From positions 124,001 to 188,000 of the forward strand of contig JAMWFC010000058.1 of the NCBI GenBank assembly GCA_027475525.1: a stretch of DNA of 64,000 nucleotides, written 5' to 3'. How positions within the stretch are numbered: the stretch's first letter is position 1; each line of letters begins with the position of its first letter. Both the position numbers and the translations under genes were made by a program. The stretch is from Macrolepiota albuminosa (taxonomy: Eukaryota > Basidiomycota > Agaricomycetes > Agaricales > Agaricaceae). The notes below the pieces were generated by a model. The model was given only the letters and a program-made list of their open reading frames with translations, was not told the DNA's origin and did no database searches. This document shows, in pieces, positions 42,149 to 54,059 of this stretch.

Positions 42149-44540
42149 TCAGTCACTCTCATCTTCCAGCGGCAAAGAGTCGTCAGAAATTGGCAAGGAG
42201 GAGTCGCGAAGGGGGAGAAGATTGCCAGGCAAGATGTTGTTGGAAGTTTGCCAGTCTATGGCGGCTTGGCAATCTGCCTGGTAGTTGCGGAGAACGCTAA
42301 GGCTACAACCCAAATTGGAGTAACGCAACCTCAGTGCCATCAATTGACTGTGGACTCATTCCCGCTCCCAACTCATTGTCGCTTCCATCGTAGCCGCCCT
42401 CCTCAAATACCGCTCTAACATCTCGCGAGGGTTGAGCGCTATGACGGGGTAGACGAGGTCTTGTCCCAGCCACTGGAAAGCGTTGCCAGTGACCAACGGT
42501 TCAGGCTGGGGGGTCCAGGCGGGGTTGACCCTGGCAACTACTGGGCGCCTCGGCTCCAATCCGGCAACGTCCTTGGGGTCCAATACCTCCCAGGGGGCAA
42601 CGTTACCGTAGGGAGGCAGCCAGCGCCACTCTGGCTCTTCCCTGGCAACTCCTGCCGCTGCCTCCCCTCCTGCCGCTACCTCCTTTGCCAAGGTCTCCTC
42701 CCCGCCACCTTCGCGCTGCGTCGCCAAGGTTTCTTCGTCCTCCCCCTCAGCGTCCTCATCCCCTCCCATTGCCGCCCCCTCTGCCTTCTCCTCATCCCCC
42801 ATCTCGACGTCGGCGGGGGCTTCTTCCCACTCTCCCTCCTCCCGCTCCTCGCCAAGGGACCTTGCCGTCAAATGGATGGGCGACAGGAGGCCACTTGGGC
42901 CCGCCTCAGGATCGTGAGGAGGCAGGTGACTCGCCGCCAAGGCCTTCTCCAAATTGGCCATTTCGGTATCTTGAGGCGCTGGCGAGGGGGAAGGCAATGA
43001 CGAGACCACGCGAGGACGTTTTGCTTTGCCCTTCCCCTTGCTTGGGGAAGGGGCTTGTCATTTTTCTGGGACCGAAGTCCCTTGGTGCTCTCCAGCACCT
43101 CGATTGCCGACTGTCTCTGACCCATCTCCTTGGCACGTCGGCAACGCCAAGGAGGCACGTCCAATGGCTGCCATTCCACCGGCAGCAACCTTCTGCTTCT
43201 GACCCTCCACAAACTCCCTAGCCCTCCTGACCAAAACAGCGCACAAAAACGTTTTCTCGACCAGAGCGTCTGGCGTGCCGCCACGCTCGCGACTCTTTGC
43301 CCTGTCGATAGTACAAGCGCATTTGAGGGCGCCACAACGATAGCACGGCTGGGCCCCAGTCAGGAACCAACAGCCTTCTGGGTCGTTATCCGCCCAGCAC
43401 TTGTCACACTAGCGCTATAAGTCAGCGAGAGCTCAAAAAGACAGAAGAATTACTTACCGCTCCATGCGCCTCCTTAAACGCTTGCTGGGTCGCCAGGGAA
43501 ACGGTCTTCTTTCCCTTCATCTCCTCCATTACGACCCCGGCCTCTTGCCCCTCGTCAAGAACGGCCTCCTCCCGACGCGGCAAAAGCAAACCTTTCAGCT
43601 CCTTGTCGTCAAAGGAGCTTTGGGTTGGTGCCTACAGAAACTTAGTAATTCAAGTTCAAAAAGAAAGTACCACTCACCGCATATTGAGGAGCCGCCTTGC
43701 GACTCTGCAGATGTTGTTAGCAACAGTCGGCAACGGCAAGCGAAATTCAGCACTTACCTTGCGTTTGGAAGCGCCTACCGGCTTCCTCGGCAAGCCCGAC
43801 TTGCTAGCCGGCAGCACTGGGCTCAAAGTGCTACCGGCGTGACCTACCTTGCCGGATCCCTCTGCTACCACCTGCCTCTCAACGGCAGGTGACTTCCCAG
43901 CGGCAACGTCCTCCATCTCTCCCGCCAATGCTGCCACTCTCTCCCGCTCCTCTAGCACCCTGGTAATCTCGCGGGCGTCTTGAGAAACCTCCTCCTGCCT
44001 TGCCACGATCTCCTCCTCCACCTGCATATGCGCCAACGGCGCCAACACCTCTTGTTTGCTGTGTGGGGATAAATCAGACCAGAGCTAAGTTAGGATGAAG
44101 CGGTTAGAAATACTCACTCTGCCGCAGGCGCGCTTACCGTCATCAGCAACGCCCCAGACAGAATGTCCTCCAACTCGTCCTCGATAGTGGGGACAGGAGG
44201 AGGCGCCTAGGGAGCAATCAGCTAAGCGACACGGCAGGCAGCAGAGACAACTTACGAAACGAGAGAAGGGCGCTAACCACTCGGTGCCAAGATTGTCAAC
44301 GTACCGTGCACAGCACCACTCCCGCACTTCAATCTCTCTGTCCCAGCCTATGCCAAGGACACGAACCTCGTACCATTGCTCCAGAAGTTTCATCACGCCA
44401 ACCACTAATTTTTGAGATGCCTCGGCGCCAACACCCTCGATATGGCGAATGAAGTTGTTGGCCTTGGCAATATAAGCATAGGCCGCTTCCTGGGCAGCTA
44501 GAGATGGGACAGGGGGCGGAGTTGGAATGCGGAAAGACAT
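42149..44540 (-). pseudogene. E2 antisense accessory gene, six-exon plan, two TGA in the last exon
   Basis: Exon 1 runs 44540-44256, exactly 285 bases as in E3, followed by GTAAGT. The later exons follow the E3 plan. Near 43410 the last exon opens with CDKCWADNDPEGCWFLTGAQ then PCYRCGALKCAC, keeping all six cysteines. The final exon is one frame to 42149, broken by TGA at 43058-43060 (E1 has arginine there) and 42356-42358. It encodes a long acidic stretch (DEDAEGEDEETL), the conserved NPAWTPQPEPLVTGNAFQWL then GQDLVYPVIALNPREMLERY, and a tail YQADCQAAIDWQ...NLLPLRDSS. It is convergent with E2 pol. Read through the stops, the product would be about 700 residues. Confidence 0.75.
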
Positions 44541-44653
44541 TTTATTTTAATTGAGCGCCAGGAAAAGATGGGGAGAAGAAACGAAGTCCACACTCATGCG
44601 CCAGGACTATAAACAAAATCTCAAGAACGCACGGACCACTTGTCACAAAAGCG

Positions 44654-44807
44654 GTAACGGTAGCCTTATTGGGTGACTGAGGACAGTCAATTTTTCAGTT
44701 GGGGGGAGATGATAGGACCCCATACAGGATGTAACGGTAGCCTTATTGGGTGACTGAGGACAGTCAATTTTTCAGTTGGGGGGAGATGATAGGACCCCAT
44801 ACAGGAT
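44654..44807. repeat. Exact 77-base tandem duplication at the E2 3' LTR start (44654-44730 / 44731-44807)
   Basis: It duplicates the polypurine tract and the first 21 bases of the LTR, so a false second LTR start appears at 44710. Confidence 0.92.
44778..44786 (+). promoter_or_regulatory. E2 polypurine tract
   Basis: GGGGGGAGA lies immediately before the 3' LTR TGATAGG, identical to the E3 tract. Confidence 0.8.
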
Positions 44808-45722
44808 CAGCACATCAACGGCAGGCTACGGCAACACGGCACAGGCTCAGAATACCTTAGCGCGTGCTAATTATCCAATTTTGGCGATATTTGACGGCCG
44901 CGCATGGCAAGAAGCAGATCTGATCAATGATAGCGCCGACGGCAGCAAGAATGACAACTGACAGATGGCATCAGTCACTGACGACAGCGCTTAGGGAGAA
45001 GCCTGATGATCTATCAAAAACTGACAGACAGCTTGGCATTTGACCTTGGCGTCTGACACCGCTTAGCGTCTCGATTTGATGCCTAACGACGCTTAGGGGT
45101 TCTGACAGGCAGAAGGATGATGGATTGATGGTTTAGCACCGCGATCTGCCGCCTGGTGGCGCCAAGGGTCTTGAAAGGACGGTAGGGATCTGAAACCGTT
45201 GGAGCTACCCCTATGAAATTTTCCAGTTTACCGCACTTTGGCAATGGTTGGTCACTGGCGACGGTGAACTCCTTGTAGTATATATAGTACTTACCGACTT
45301 GTACATAGACAGAGAACAATAGACCAGAGTTTCCTGCTCCCACTTCTTCAGTCTCCCTTACGCTCAAGAGCTCATTTACGGTCGGCAACGTCGAACTCGT
45401 CGGCAGTTGCAGACTCTCGCCAACACTCGACACACTTGCGCCTTGCAACTACGGCAGGCATTATCGATGCTTAGACTTCGCTAAGCTTATCATGCTCTTG
45501 CCACTTACCTTTGCTGTGTTCACTTACCGCTTCTTCCCTAGGCGCTTTACCCTAGCGCTTTACACTTGCTGACCCCGTTACTGACTTTTCCTCATTTTCA
45601 CAGGCGCGTTCTCTGGGACCTGCCCGGGACTCCTCACATCACTTATAGTGCGCCCAACGCAAGCAATTGGTTCGGTAACACTATAGTCACATTTGTTACT
45701 GACCAAACTTTGGGCGTCATCA
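44787..45722 (+). repeat. E2 3' LTR (936 bases)
   Basis: Same length as the 5' LTR at 22992-23927. It ends GGGCGTCATCA and is followed by target duplication CCGT and the resumption of E1 gag. Confidence 0.94.
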
Positions 45723-45726
45723 CCGT

Positions 45727-47258
45727 TACTGCTGCCATCGCCTTTGCTATGACTCGTATTGAAACCATGATTACAACCAATCTCACTAACCGACCTGCTA
45801 ATGTACCCGCGTCTGGCCCTTGCCACTTCTGTGGGGAAATTGGCCACACTATGACTAGAGGACGCTGTGCGACTTTAGAAAGTTACATTCAGCAAGGAAG
45901 GATTCAAAGGGCTATCGACAGCAAGATAGTTCTTACTACTGGCGCCACCATCCCCAACTACCCGGACAAGAAGTCCTTCCAGGAATGAGTTGATGAATGG
46001 CATAGGCACAATCCAGGACAAATTGTTACTGGTACGCTTTCTGGCAATGCCAACCCCGACCCTGAATAGGCAACGCAACAGCAAATGATTCATGAGGTCT
46101 TACACTTCAACAGCGTTGGCGACCATCCTACTTTCTCATGGGAAGAACGTATCACCAAGCTACAGAAGGAGCTAGATTTGCTCAAGAATCAGGTTTTTGA
46201 TGGGGTTGAAGTTAAGCAGCCTAAACAACCTCTTAAAGGATACAAGCCAATGCCTCCTACTAGCAAGTTACCGACTTCTACTCCTGCCGCACCTCCAGCT
46301 ACAACTTCAGAACCATTTTTGTCTGCCGCTGCTCCTGAACCACCTTTGCTGCCGCTCCATCCCTACTCAGGGATTTCCGACCAATACCATGCTTCCACAC
46401 AGAGAAATTTTGCCGCTTCTGAGAAGCGTCCTGAAGGTGGTTACCGACCTACTGCACCAATATTTGATATAGAGAAATCAAACCACGTCTTTAACCGCAT
46501 CATGAAAACCGCTGTTACCTTATCAGTAGAAGAGCTGTATAGTATTGCTCCCAATATCCGCAACCAAGTCAAGACAGCAGTCACTCCTCGACGACCCTTG
46601 GCGACAGCCGTTGCCGAGGTTGATGAACTTGACGATGTGCTTCCTGGTTTTTCTGTTACTATTGACTCTCCTGCCACCGATAAGCCTCCTGCTGACACCG
46701 TTGCTAATGCTACCTCTGTGGACCCTGTGGAGACCTATCTTAGGTCAGTAGACCATGGAGAAGACCCAGCAATCCTTACCGTCGCCCAAGAATCACACAC
46801 TATTTGCTCAGTCACGCTAACCGTAGACAATAAGCATGAGGTAGAGGTGATTGTGGATAATGGGTCTCAAATCATTTCTATGGCAGCTGAAGTCGCTAAC
46901 GATCTGGGCCTCATTTATGACCCTACTGTGATACTAAACATGCAGAGCGCTAATGGTACGGTAGACAGATCCTTAGGCCTTGCCAAGAGTGTTTCTTGCA
47001 CACTTAACGACATCACTTTTTACCTTCAAATACACATTTTATGATCCCCGGCATACGATTTACTTCTCGGCAGACCCTTCGACGTCTTGGCACAATCAGT
47101 CGTCAAGAAAGTTACCAACAACAAGACAACACTAACAATTAGCGACCCCAATTCCGGAATCCGATGAACAGTGCCAATGTTCTCTAGGGGACAACAAAAA
47201 GGCGCCTGCGCTAAGCTCCTGGAATTTACCAACCAACACGCCAACGAACAACCCCACA
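45727..47258 (+). pseudogene. gag: E1 gag (second part) and protease
   Basis: It resumes from 22991 with FAMTRIETMITTNLTNRPANV and the zinc knuckle CHFCGEIGHTMTRGRC (about 45822-45869). Stops compared with E2/E3 are TGA 45986-45988 (for CGA), TAG 46067-46069 (for CAG), TGA 47042-47044 and TGA 47165-47167. The protease reads IVDNGSQIISMAAEVANDLG, so the glycine-flanked DSG has become DNG. The FDIEKSNHVFNRIMKTAVT block and the proline-rich linker are kept. Confidence 0.85.
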
Positions 47259-50200
47259 GGTGTTTTCACAAGCTATTGAGGAGGTGATTGGCGACAATCA
47301 CGGAGATGTGGCACTAACGCTGGAATATGACCATTATACTGGTCTTGTACATGTCATGTCCACTGCTTTTCTTGATGAAGACATTTTAACTACTTTATCT
47401 GCTACCGATGCTGAGCTTTCCCAGAAAAATCAAAACATTACCGACTCCTCGCTTGCGTACTTATACCTTACCGCTTCCAAATCTTTTCAAAATATTGCGT
47501 CTACCGATACATATCTCACTACCCTTCCTGGAGCCTTGTCTCCTGCTGTTCTTGGACTTGCCGCCCCTCAGGCTACAGTTCCCCTTTCCACCCCTGTATA
47601 TAACCAAGCTAACGCTCCCAAAAGGAAAGGGGTTCAAGTCCCCCTCAGGCTACAGTTCCCCTTTCCACCCCTGTATATAACCAAGCTAACGCTCCCAAAA
47701 GGAAAGGGGTTCAAGTCAAAAAGAAATATAAGCCAGTTGTGCTTAAAACAAAACCCGTCGCTACGCACTCTCCCGAGACCTTTAGAATCGAGCGCCAGAT
47801 CATTGGCGACCCTTTTGCTGACATGCCAGCCTTATCACCAAATCTGCCACCCTTTCAGCCCACAGGACGTTTTACCACAGAATGCCAGCAACAGTTTGCC
47901 AAGGAGCATGACACAGGGTTTTTGACCAAAGATGAGTTGGAAGTCCTTACCGATCTCGTTGCTAAGCAAAATAAAGCCTTCGCTTGGAAGGACTCAGAAC
48001 GCGGCAGCCTCCGTACAGACTTCTTCCCACCTGTCGTAATCCCAACCATTCCTCACGTGCCGTGGACTGAACACAACCGACCATTACCGCCTGGAATAGA
48101 AGCCGAGGTCTGTCAAATTATAAGGACCAAGATTAAGGCTGGCATCTACGAACCCTCCAATAGCTCTTACCGCTCCCGGTGGTTTTGAGTCCTCAAAAAG
48201 AATGGCAATCTACGCATAGTCCACAGTCTCAAACCGCTAAATAGAGTTACCATACAACACTCTGGCGTACCGCCTTTCTCTGACCACGTTGCTGAGTCCT
48301 TTGCCAGGCGTATTTGTGGCACCACCCTTGACCTTTACATTGGCTATGACAAACGCCTGATACACCCGTCTTCCCAAGACCTTACCACTTTTCAAACTCT
48401 GTTTGGCGTGTTACGTCTAGTCACTTTACCGATGGGCTGGACAAACTCAGTCCCCATATTCCATGACGACATCACTTTCATCCTTCAACCCGAGATTCCA
48501 CATAACGTCCTTAGCTTCATTGATGACGTTGGCGTCAAAGGCTCCAAAGACTGGCGACTCATAAACGGCTTACCAGCGACTCATCCCGACAACTCCAAAA
48601 TTTGCTTAGCGCTATGGAAATTTTTCCAGTTGCTCAATCGAGTTCTCCAATGTATGAAGTATAGCAGTGGGACCTTTAGCGGCCACAAGCTCCTCCTTTG
48701 CATGCGAAGGTTCAAAATACTTGGTCACATTTGCACTCCTGATGGACACGTTCCCGATGAGTCTCGCTTAGCACTCCTCGAGCAATGGGGTCCTTGCTGC
48801 GACTTATCTGAAGTTCGCGCCTTTCTTAGTACTGTTGGCGTTCTCAGGATATTTGTCAAGAATTTTGCCTATTGCGCACACACCCTTAACCGACTCACCT
48901 GCGCCAACAAGCCCTTCAAATTTGGGCCAGACCAGGCCACTGCACAACGAGACTTAGTAAAAGCCCTACAAGACGCCAAGCCCCTAGTCCCCATTGATTA
49001 TAGCTCTGCCGACCCTGTTATCTTGGCGGTGGATACCTCGTACATTGCCGTTGGCTACTTCTTGTGCCAGTGCTTTAGCGACAATCAGAAACAGCGACAC
49101 TACAACCGCTTTGGGTCTATCATGCTAAACGACCAAGAATCTCGCTACAGCCAGCCTAAACTAGAATTCTATGGGCTCTTCAAAGCCTTCCGATCGCTAA
49201 AGATGTATTTGATTGGCGTGCGAAACCTTATTGTTGAAGTCGATGCTAGGTACATCAAAGGCATGCTGCAGAATCTCAATATCCAGCCATCCGCTAGTAT
49301 GAACCGGTGGGTAGTCGCTATCCTCATGTTTCACTTTGAATTGGTCCATGTCAAGAGCTCTTTCCACAGCCCAGATGGACTCTCTAGGTGACCATGGCAA
49401 CCTGGCGACCCGGCAGAGGATCCACAAGCAGATAGCAATTTCAAGGATTGGATCGACCAATTACATGGTTTTATGCACCTCATACAACAGCCAATTCCCT
49501 TATTATGACAGCAACAGCCTACCAGTATCCTTTTACATCCCATTGTCCCTTACCGCCCTGAGATCTTTAGTGCACTCCTCACATTCTACACGGCAAGCAT
49601 CCTTGGACAAGACTTACCTCCAGTAAAGGTCATACAAGAACTCCATCCGCTAAGAGAAGACAGCAGAAACCTGACCTATGATGCCGTTCCCTGATCCACT
49701 AAAGCAAAGGCGGAAGACAGTCGCTTGTTGATAGTTGAACAATGGATAAAAGACCTCAAGCAATCGGCAGGCCTTACCGACAAACAATACACGACCTTTA
49801 TCCGATATGCCACCCACTTCTTCTTTACCGACAACCGCCTTTGGCAACAACATTGAGAAGGCGCTCACAAGCTGATCATCAAGCCAGAAAGTCGCTTACA
49901 TGTCCTGCACGCCATGCATGATGAGCTAGGACATAGAGGTTTGTATGCTATCTGAGCCTTCCTGTTGAAACAATTCTGGTGGCCACACGCTAGTGCCAAC
50001 ATCGCTTGGTACATTAGGACTTGCCACCTCTGCCAAATTCAACAAACCCGCCAAGTGCTTATCCCGCCAACTATTGCAACACCAGCTCCCCTCTTCAGCA
50101 AAATCTACGTCGATACTATGCACATGCCCAAATCCGGTCACTACAAGTACATTATTCAAGGTCGTTGCTTCCTAATCCACTGGCCTGAATTTCGAATGCT

Positions 50201-51086
50201 TCAAAGAGAAAACACGGAGGCAGTCGCTAAGTGGCTGTTTGAGGATGTCATTTGCCATTGGGGAGCGCTAAGAGAAATCGTCATGGATAATGGTGCACCA
50301 ATTATCAAAGCGCTAACCTATCTCGCCAAGAAATACAACATCCATCACATTCAAGTATCTGGCTACAACAAGTGCGCCAATGGCCTGGTAGAGAGACCAC
50401 ACTTTGACGTTTGGCAAGCGCTCTTCAAGGCGGTCGATGGTGACGAGTCTTGTTGGAGTGAGGCGACATATTCTGTATTTTGGTCGGAGAGAGTTACTAT
50501 TCATAAGCGCATGAGTTGTTCTCCCTATTACGCAGCTACTGGCACCCATCCTTTACTTCCTGCCGACATTATAGAAGCAACTTATCTGCAACCAGTGCCC
50601 AACAGTATCTTAGCGACTACTAATCTGATCGCCAGATGAGCTATTGATCTCCAGCGAAGGAAAGAAGATTTAGAGCGACTCCACAAGGTAGTCTTTAGCG
50701 CCCGTCGCCAAGCAGCCTTGTGATTCAAGACCAAGCATAGCGCCACTATCAAGAATTACAACTTTCTGAGAGGAGCACTAGTACTTATGCGCAACTCCAA
50801 AATTGAAACCTCATACAACAAGAAAATGTGCCCGCGCTATTTGGAACCTTTGGTAGTTATCTCTCGTAACCGTGGAGGCGCTTACGTGCTCTGTGAATTA
50901 GATGGTTCAGTACTACATCGACCTGTTGCCGCCTTTTGCCTGTTACCGTATCTCGCCAGGGAACAGATTGACTTGCCGCTGGAAGCGCTAGATATCGACA
51001 CCGCCAAACTTAGGGAACTTGAAGAAACTGACTTATTGGACGATGATGATTTGCCAACTCTGATAGAAGAAGAAGAAAATGATTAG
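47230..51086 (+). pseudogene. pol: E1 pol, full length but with many stops
   Basis: Domain order as in E3: linker, RT (about 47930-48900, catalytic LSFIDDVGVKG), RNase H (about 49010-49400), integrase zinc domain (about 49920-50050), core (YVDTMHMPKSG, IVMDNGAP, NGLVERPHFDV at 50100-50410), and an acidic end at 51086. Nonsense codons include TGA near 48186, 49389, 49506, 49692, 49855, 49951, 50637 and 50721. Nearly all stand where E2 or E3 has CGA. A 77-base duplication lies at 47564-47717. The pattern is decay by cytosine deamination rather than random mutation. Confidence 0.88.
47564..47717. repeat. Exact 77-base tandem duplication (47564-47640 / 47641-47717)
   Basis: It lies in the E1 pol linker. 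E2 and E3 have a single copy. Confidence 0.9.
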
Positions 51087-51430
51087 CAAAGACTATAGTG
51101 ATAAGCTGTCTCTTTCTATTACTTACCTTACTTATCTTTCTTGCCAATACTTACTGTACTATATCCGCAATTCTTGCCAAGGGTTTTTTGCTATGATGAT
51201 TTACTGAGCGTTTCCCTTTTTCCTCAAAATTTGACTAAGTCCCTCACATACTTCTTCTCTTGCTAAGACCTACAATGCTTATCGCTCATCTTCCCTTTAC
51301 TTACTCTGTGCTGGTGTGCCAACCCAGACTGGACTTATCTTTCCACTCGGCAATGAAAGGGACAATATGTATATGTGCAAACGATAACAAGAAAAATATA
51401 CATAAACGGCCTATCTACGCTAAGGTCCGT
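51087..51430. other. E1 spacer between pol and the convergent antisense gene
   Basis: Matches the E2 spacer with deletions. No coding region is supported. Confidence 0.55.
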
Positions 51431-53800
51431 TTACTCGCTAACATTGTCCATTGACAAGGAGTTGTCGGTAACTGGCAAGGAGGAATTGCGAAGGGGAAGC
51501 AGGTCGCCCGGCAAGATATTGTTGGCAGTCTGCCAATCCATAGCGGCTTGGAAATTGTCTTGGTAATCACGCAGAATGTGTAGGCTGCGGCCCAAGTTGG
51601 AATAGCGCAAGTGAAGCGCCATGAGCTGGCCCCATACTTGTTCCTGTTCCCGTTCCATTGATGTCGCCATTGTTGCCGCCCTCCTCGAATACCGCTCCAA
51701 CATGTCACGAGGATTGAGCGCTATGACCGGGTAGACGAGGTCTTGCCCCAGCCACTGGAAGGTGTTGCCAGTAACTGTTGGTTGCGGCTGAGGGGTCCAG
51801 GCAGGATTGATCCTGGCAATCACGGGGCGTCTTGGTTCCAGCCCGGCAACGTCCTTGGGGTCTGACACCTCCCAGGAGGCAACGTTACTGTAAGGTGGTA
51901 GCCACCGCCACTCAGGCTCCTCCTGGGCAACTCCTGCCACTGCCTCCTCTCCTCCTACCACCTTCTTTGCTGAGGTCTCCTCCCCGCCACCTTTGCGCTG
52001 TGTCACCAAGATTTCTTCTTCATCCTCGGCATCTTTATCCCCCATCTTGACGTCTGCAGGGGCTTCTTCCTGCTCCTCTTGCGGCACTGAGTCGCCAACC
52101 GCTCCCCGATCTCCTACTTTCTACTCCTTGCCAAGGGACCTCGCCACCAACTGGATGGGCAACAAGAGGCCACTTGGGCCTGCTTCAGGATCTTGAGGAG
52201 GCAGGCAACTTGCTGCTAAGGCCTTCTCCAAGTCAGCCATCTTGATGTCCTTAGGGGCTGGCGAAGGGGAAGGCAATGACGATACCATGTGAGGTTGCTT
52301 TGCTTTGCCCTTCCCTTTACTTGGGGAAGGGGCTTGTCGTTTTTCTGGGACTGAAGTCCCTTGGTGCTCTCCAGTGCCTTGTTTGCTGACTGTTTCCGTC
52401 CCATCTCCTTGGCATGTCGGCAACGCCAAGGAGGCACGTCCAATAGCTGCCATACCACCAGCAGCGACCTTCTTCTTCTGCCCCTCCACAAACTCCCTAG
52501 CCCTCCTTACCAAGACAGCACAGGAAAATGTTTTCTCGACAAAGGCATCTGGCGTGCCGCCACGCTTGCGACTTTTGGCCCTGTTAATAGTGCAAGTGCG
52601 TTTCAGGGCACCACAGCAATAGCAAGGCTGGGCCCCAGTCGGGAACCAGCAGCCTTCTGGGTTGTTATCTGCCCAGCACTTGTCACACTAGCACTAACAG
52701 TTAGTAAGAGACTCAAGGAGACAGAAAAGTTACTTACCGCTCCCCGCACCTCCTTAAAAGCCTGCCAGGTTGCCAGGGAAACGGTCTTCTTCCCCTTCAT
52801 CTCCTCCATCACGACTCCGCCCTCTTGCTCCTCGTCAAGGATGGCCTCCTTGCGATGCAGCAACAGCAGTCCTTTGAGCTCCTTATCGTCAAAACTGGAC
52901 TGCGTTGGCACCTAGACAGATCATGGTAAATAAGGAGACCAGATTCCCAAATACCACCCACCACATATTGAGGAGCTGCCTTGCAACTCTGCGAATGTCA
53001 TTAGTGACCATTGGCAACAACAAGCAAAATCAGCACTTGCCGGCTTCCTTGGCAAGCCCAACTTGCTAGCTGGCAACACTGGGCTCAAAGTGCTGCCGGC
53101 GCGACCTACCTTGCCGGATTCCTTAGTCTCCTGCCTCTCGGCGGCAGGCGCCTTCCCCGCAGCAACTCCCTCCATCTCCTCCGCCAATTCCCTGACCCTC
53201 TCCCGCTCTTCCAGAGCCCTGGTAATCTCCCGGGCATCCTGGGATACTTCTTTTTGCCATGCCGCCAGCTCCTCAGCTACCTGCAGGCACGCTAATAGCG
53301 CCAACACCTCCTGTTTACTGTGGGGCGACAAATCAGACCAAAGCTAATTCAAAAGATGGGGGGTTAGGAATACTCACTCTGCCACAGACGCGCTTACCGT
53401 CATCGGCAAGGCACCGGACAGAATGTCCTCCAACTCATCCTCAATAGTGGGGACAGCAGGAGGCGCCTAGGGAACAATCAGCTAAGCGACACGGCAGGCA
53501 GCAAAAGCAACTTACAAAACAGGAGAAGAGCGCTAACCACTCAGCGCCATGATTGTCGACATATTGCGCATGGCACCACTCCCGCACCTTGATTTCACAA
53601 TCCCAACCAATGCCAAGGACTCGCACCTTGTACCATCGCTCCAACAGCTTCATAACACCAACCACTAATTTCTGGGACGCCTCGGCGCCAACGCCCTTGA
53701 TATGACAAATGAAGTGGTTGGCCCTGGCGATATAAGCGTAGGTGGCTTCCTGGGCAGCCTGAGAAGAAACAGGGGGCGGAGTTGGAATACAGAAAGACAT
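51431..53800 (-). pseudogene. E1 antisense accessory gene, oldest of three copies
   Basis: Exon 1 is 53800-53516, again exactly 285 bases before GTAAGT, with ATYAYIARANHFICHIKGVG. The last exon begins near 52690 with CDKCWADNNPEGCWFPTGAQ then PCYCCGALKRTC, so the six cysteines survive, with one extra cysteine replacing arginine. The frame carries a TAG at 52121-52123. The C-terminal part (NPAWTPQPQPTVTGNTFQWL, GQDLVYPVIALNPRDMLERY, LLPLRNSS) ends at 51431. The amount of decay is low relative to E1 pol, but I have not measured it. Confidence 0.72.
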
Positions 53801-53844
53801 TTTAGTTGGATGAGCGCCAGATAAAAGATGGGGAGGAGAAAGCA

Positions 53845-54059
53845 GAGTTCCTCTACCAAGAGCATGACTGGTGTTTTCATAATGTGGCTAAAGACATGGT
53901 TGGATTTCTTGATGTCAAAGATTGGTGCAGTAAGATGGTAACCACCTTCAGAGTGTTTCTCGGAAGCAGCAAAGTTACATTGGGCAGAGGTGTGATACCT
54001 GTCAGAAAGATCAGCAAAGGATGAAAAGGCAGTAAAGATGCTGATAATGCTCAAAAATA
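53845..54059 (-). repeat. Inverted duplicate of E0 sequence inside the E1 3' end
   Basis: This stretch is nearly identical to the reverse complement of about 56021-56240, covering the end of solo LTR-D (TGATAATGCTCAAAAATAG side) and E0 gag. It replaces the E1 leader region, polypurine tract and the first part of the 3' LTR. Confidence 0.85.

Larger units (their letters stand above)
22992..45722 (+). mobile_element. Element E2: Ty3/gypsy retrotransposon with antisense gene, inserted in E1 gag
   Basis: It is flanked by CCGT (22988-22991 and 45723-45726). Both LTRs are 936 bases (22992-23927, 44787-45722). Over the first 150 bases they differ at only a few sites, mostly CpG decay, so E2 is much younger than E1. 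The order is LTR, primer site, gag-protease, pol, antisense gene, polypurine tract, LTR. Pol is interrupted by E3 at 28184-39335. A few stops (TGA 25922, TAG 27049, TGA 40289) disable it. Confidence 0.94.

Noticed and set aside
42461..43221. Long plus-strand reading frames opposite the E2 antisense gene
   Set aside because: Their products are proline/arginine-rich low-complexity shadows of the acidic repeats on the other strand and are not conserved as frames in E1 or E3.
44710..44730. An additional LTR start just before the E2 3' LTR
   Set aside because: It is the first copy of a 77-base duplication covering the polypurine tract and 21 bases of LTR.
2452..47717. 77-base duplications as a biological mini-repeat or mobile signature
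   Set aside because: The duplicated sequences are unrelated to each other and share only their length and exact identity. They occur at LTR edges and in one LTR of a pair. An assembly overlap fits better.
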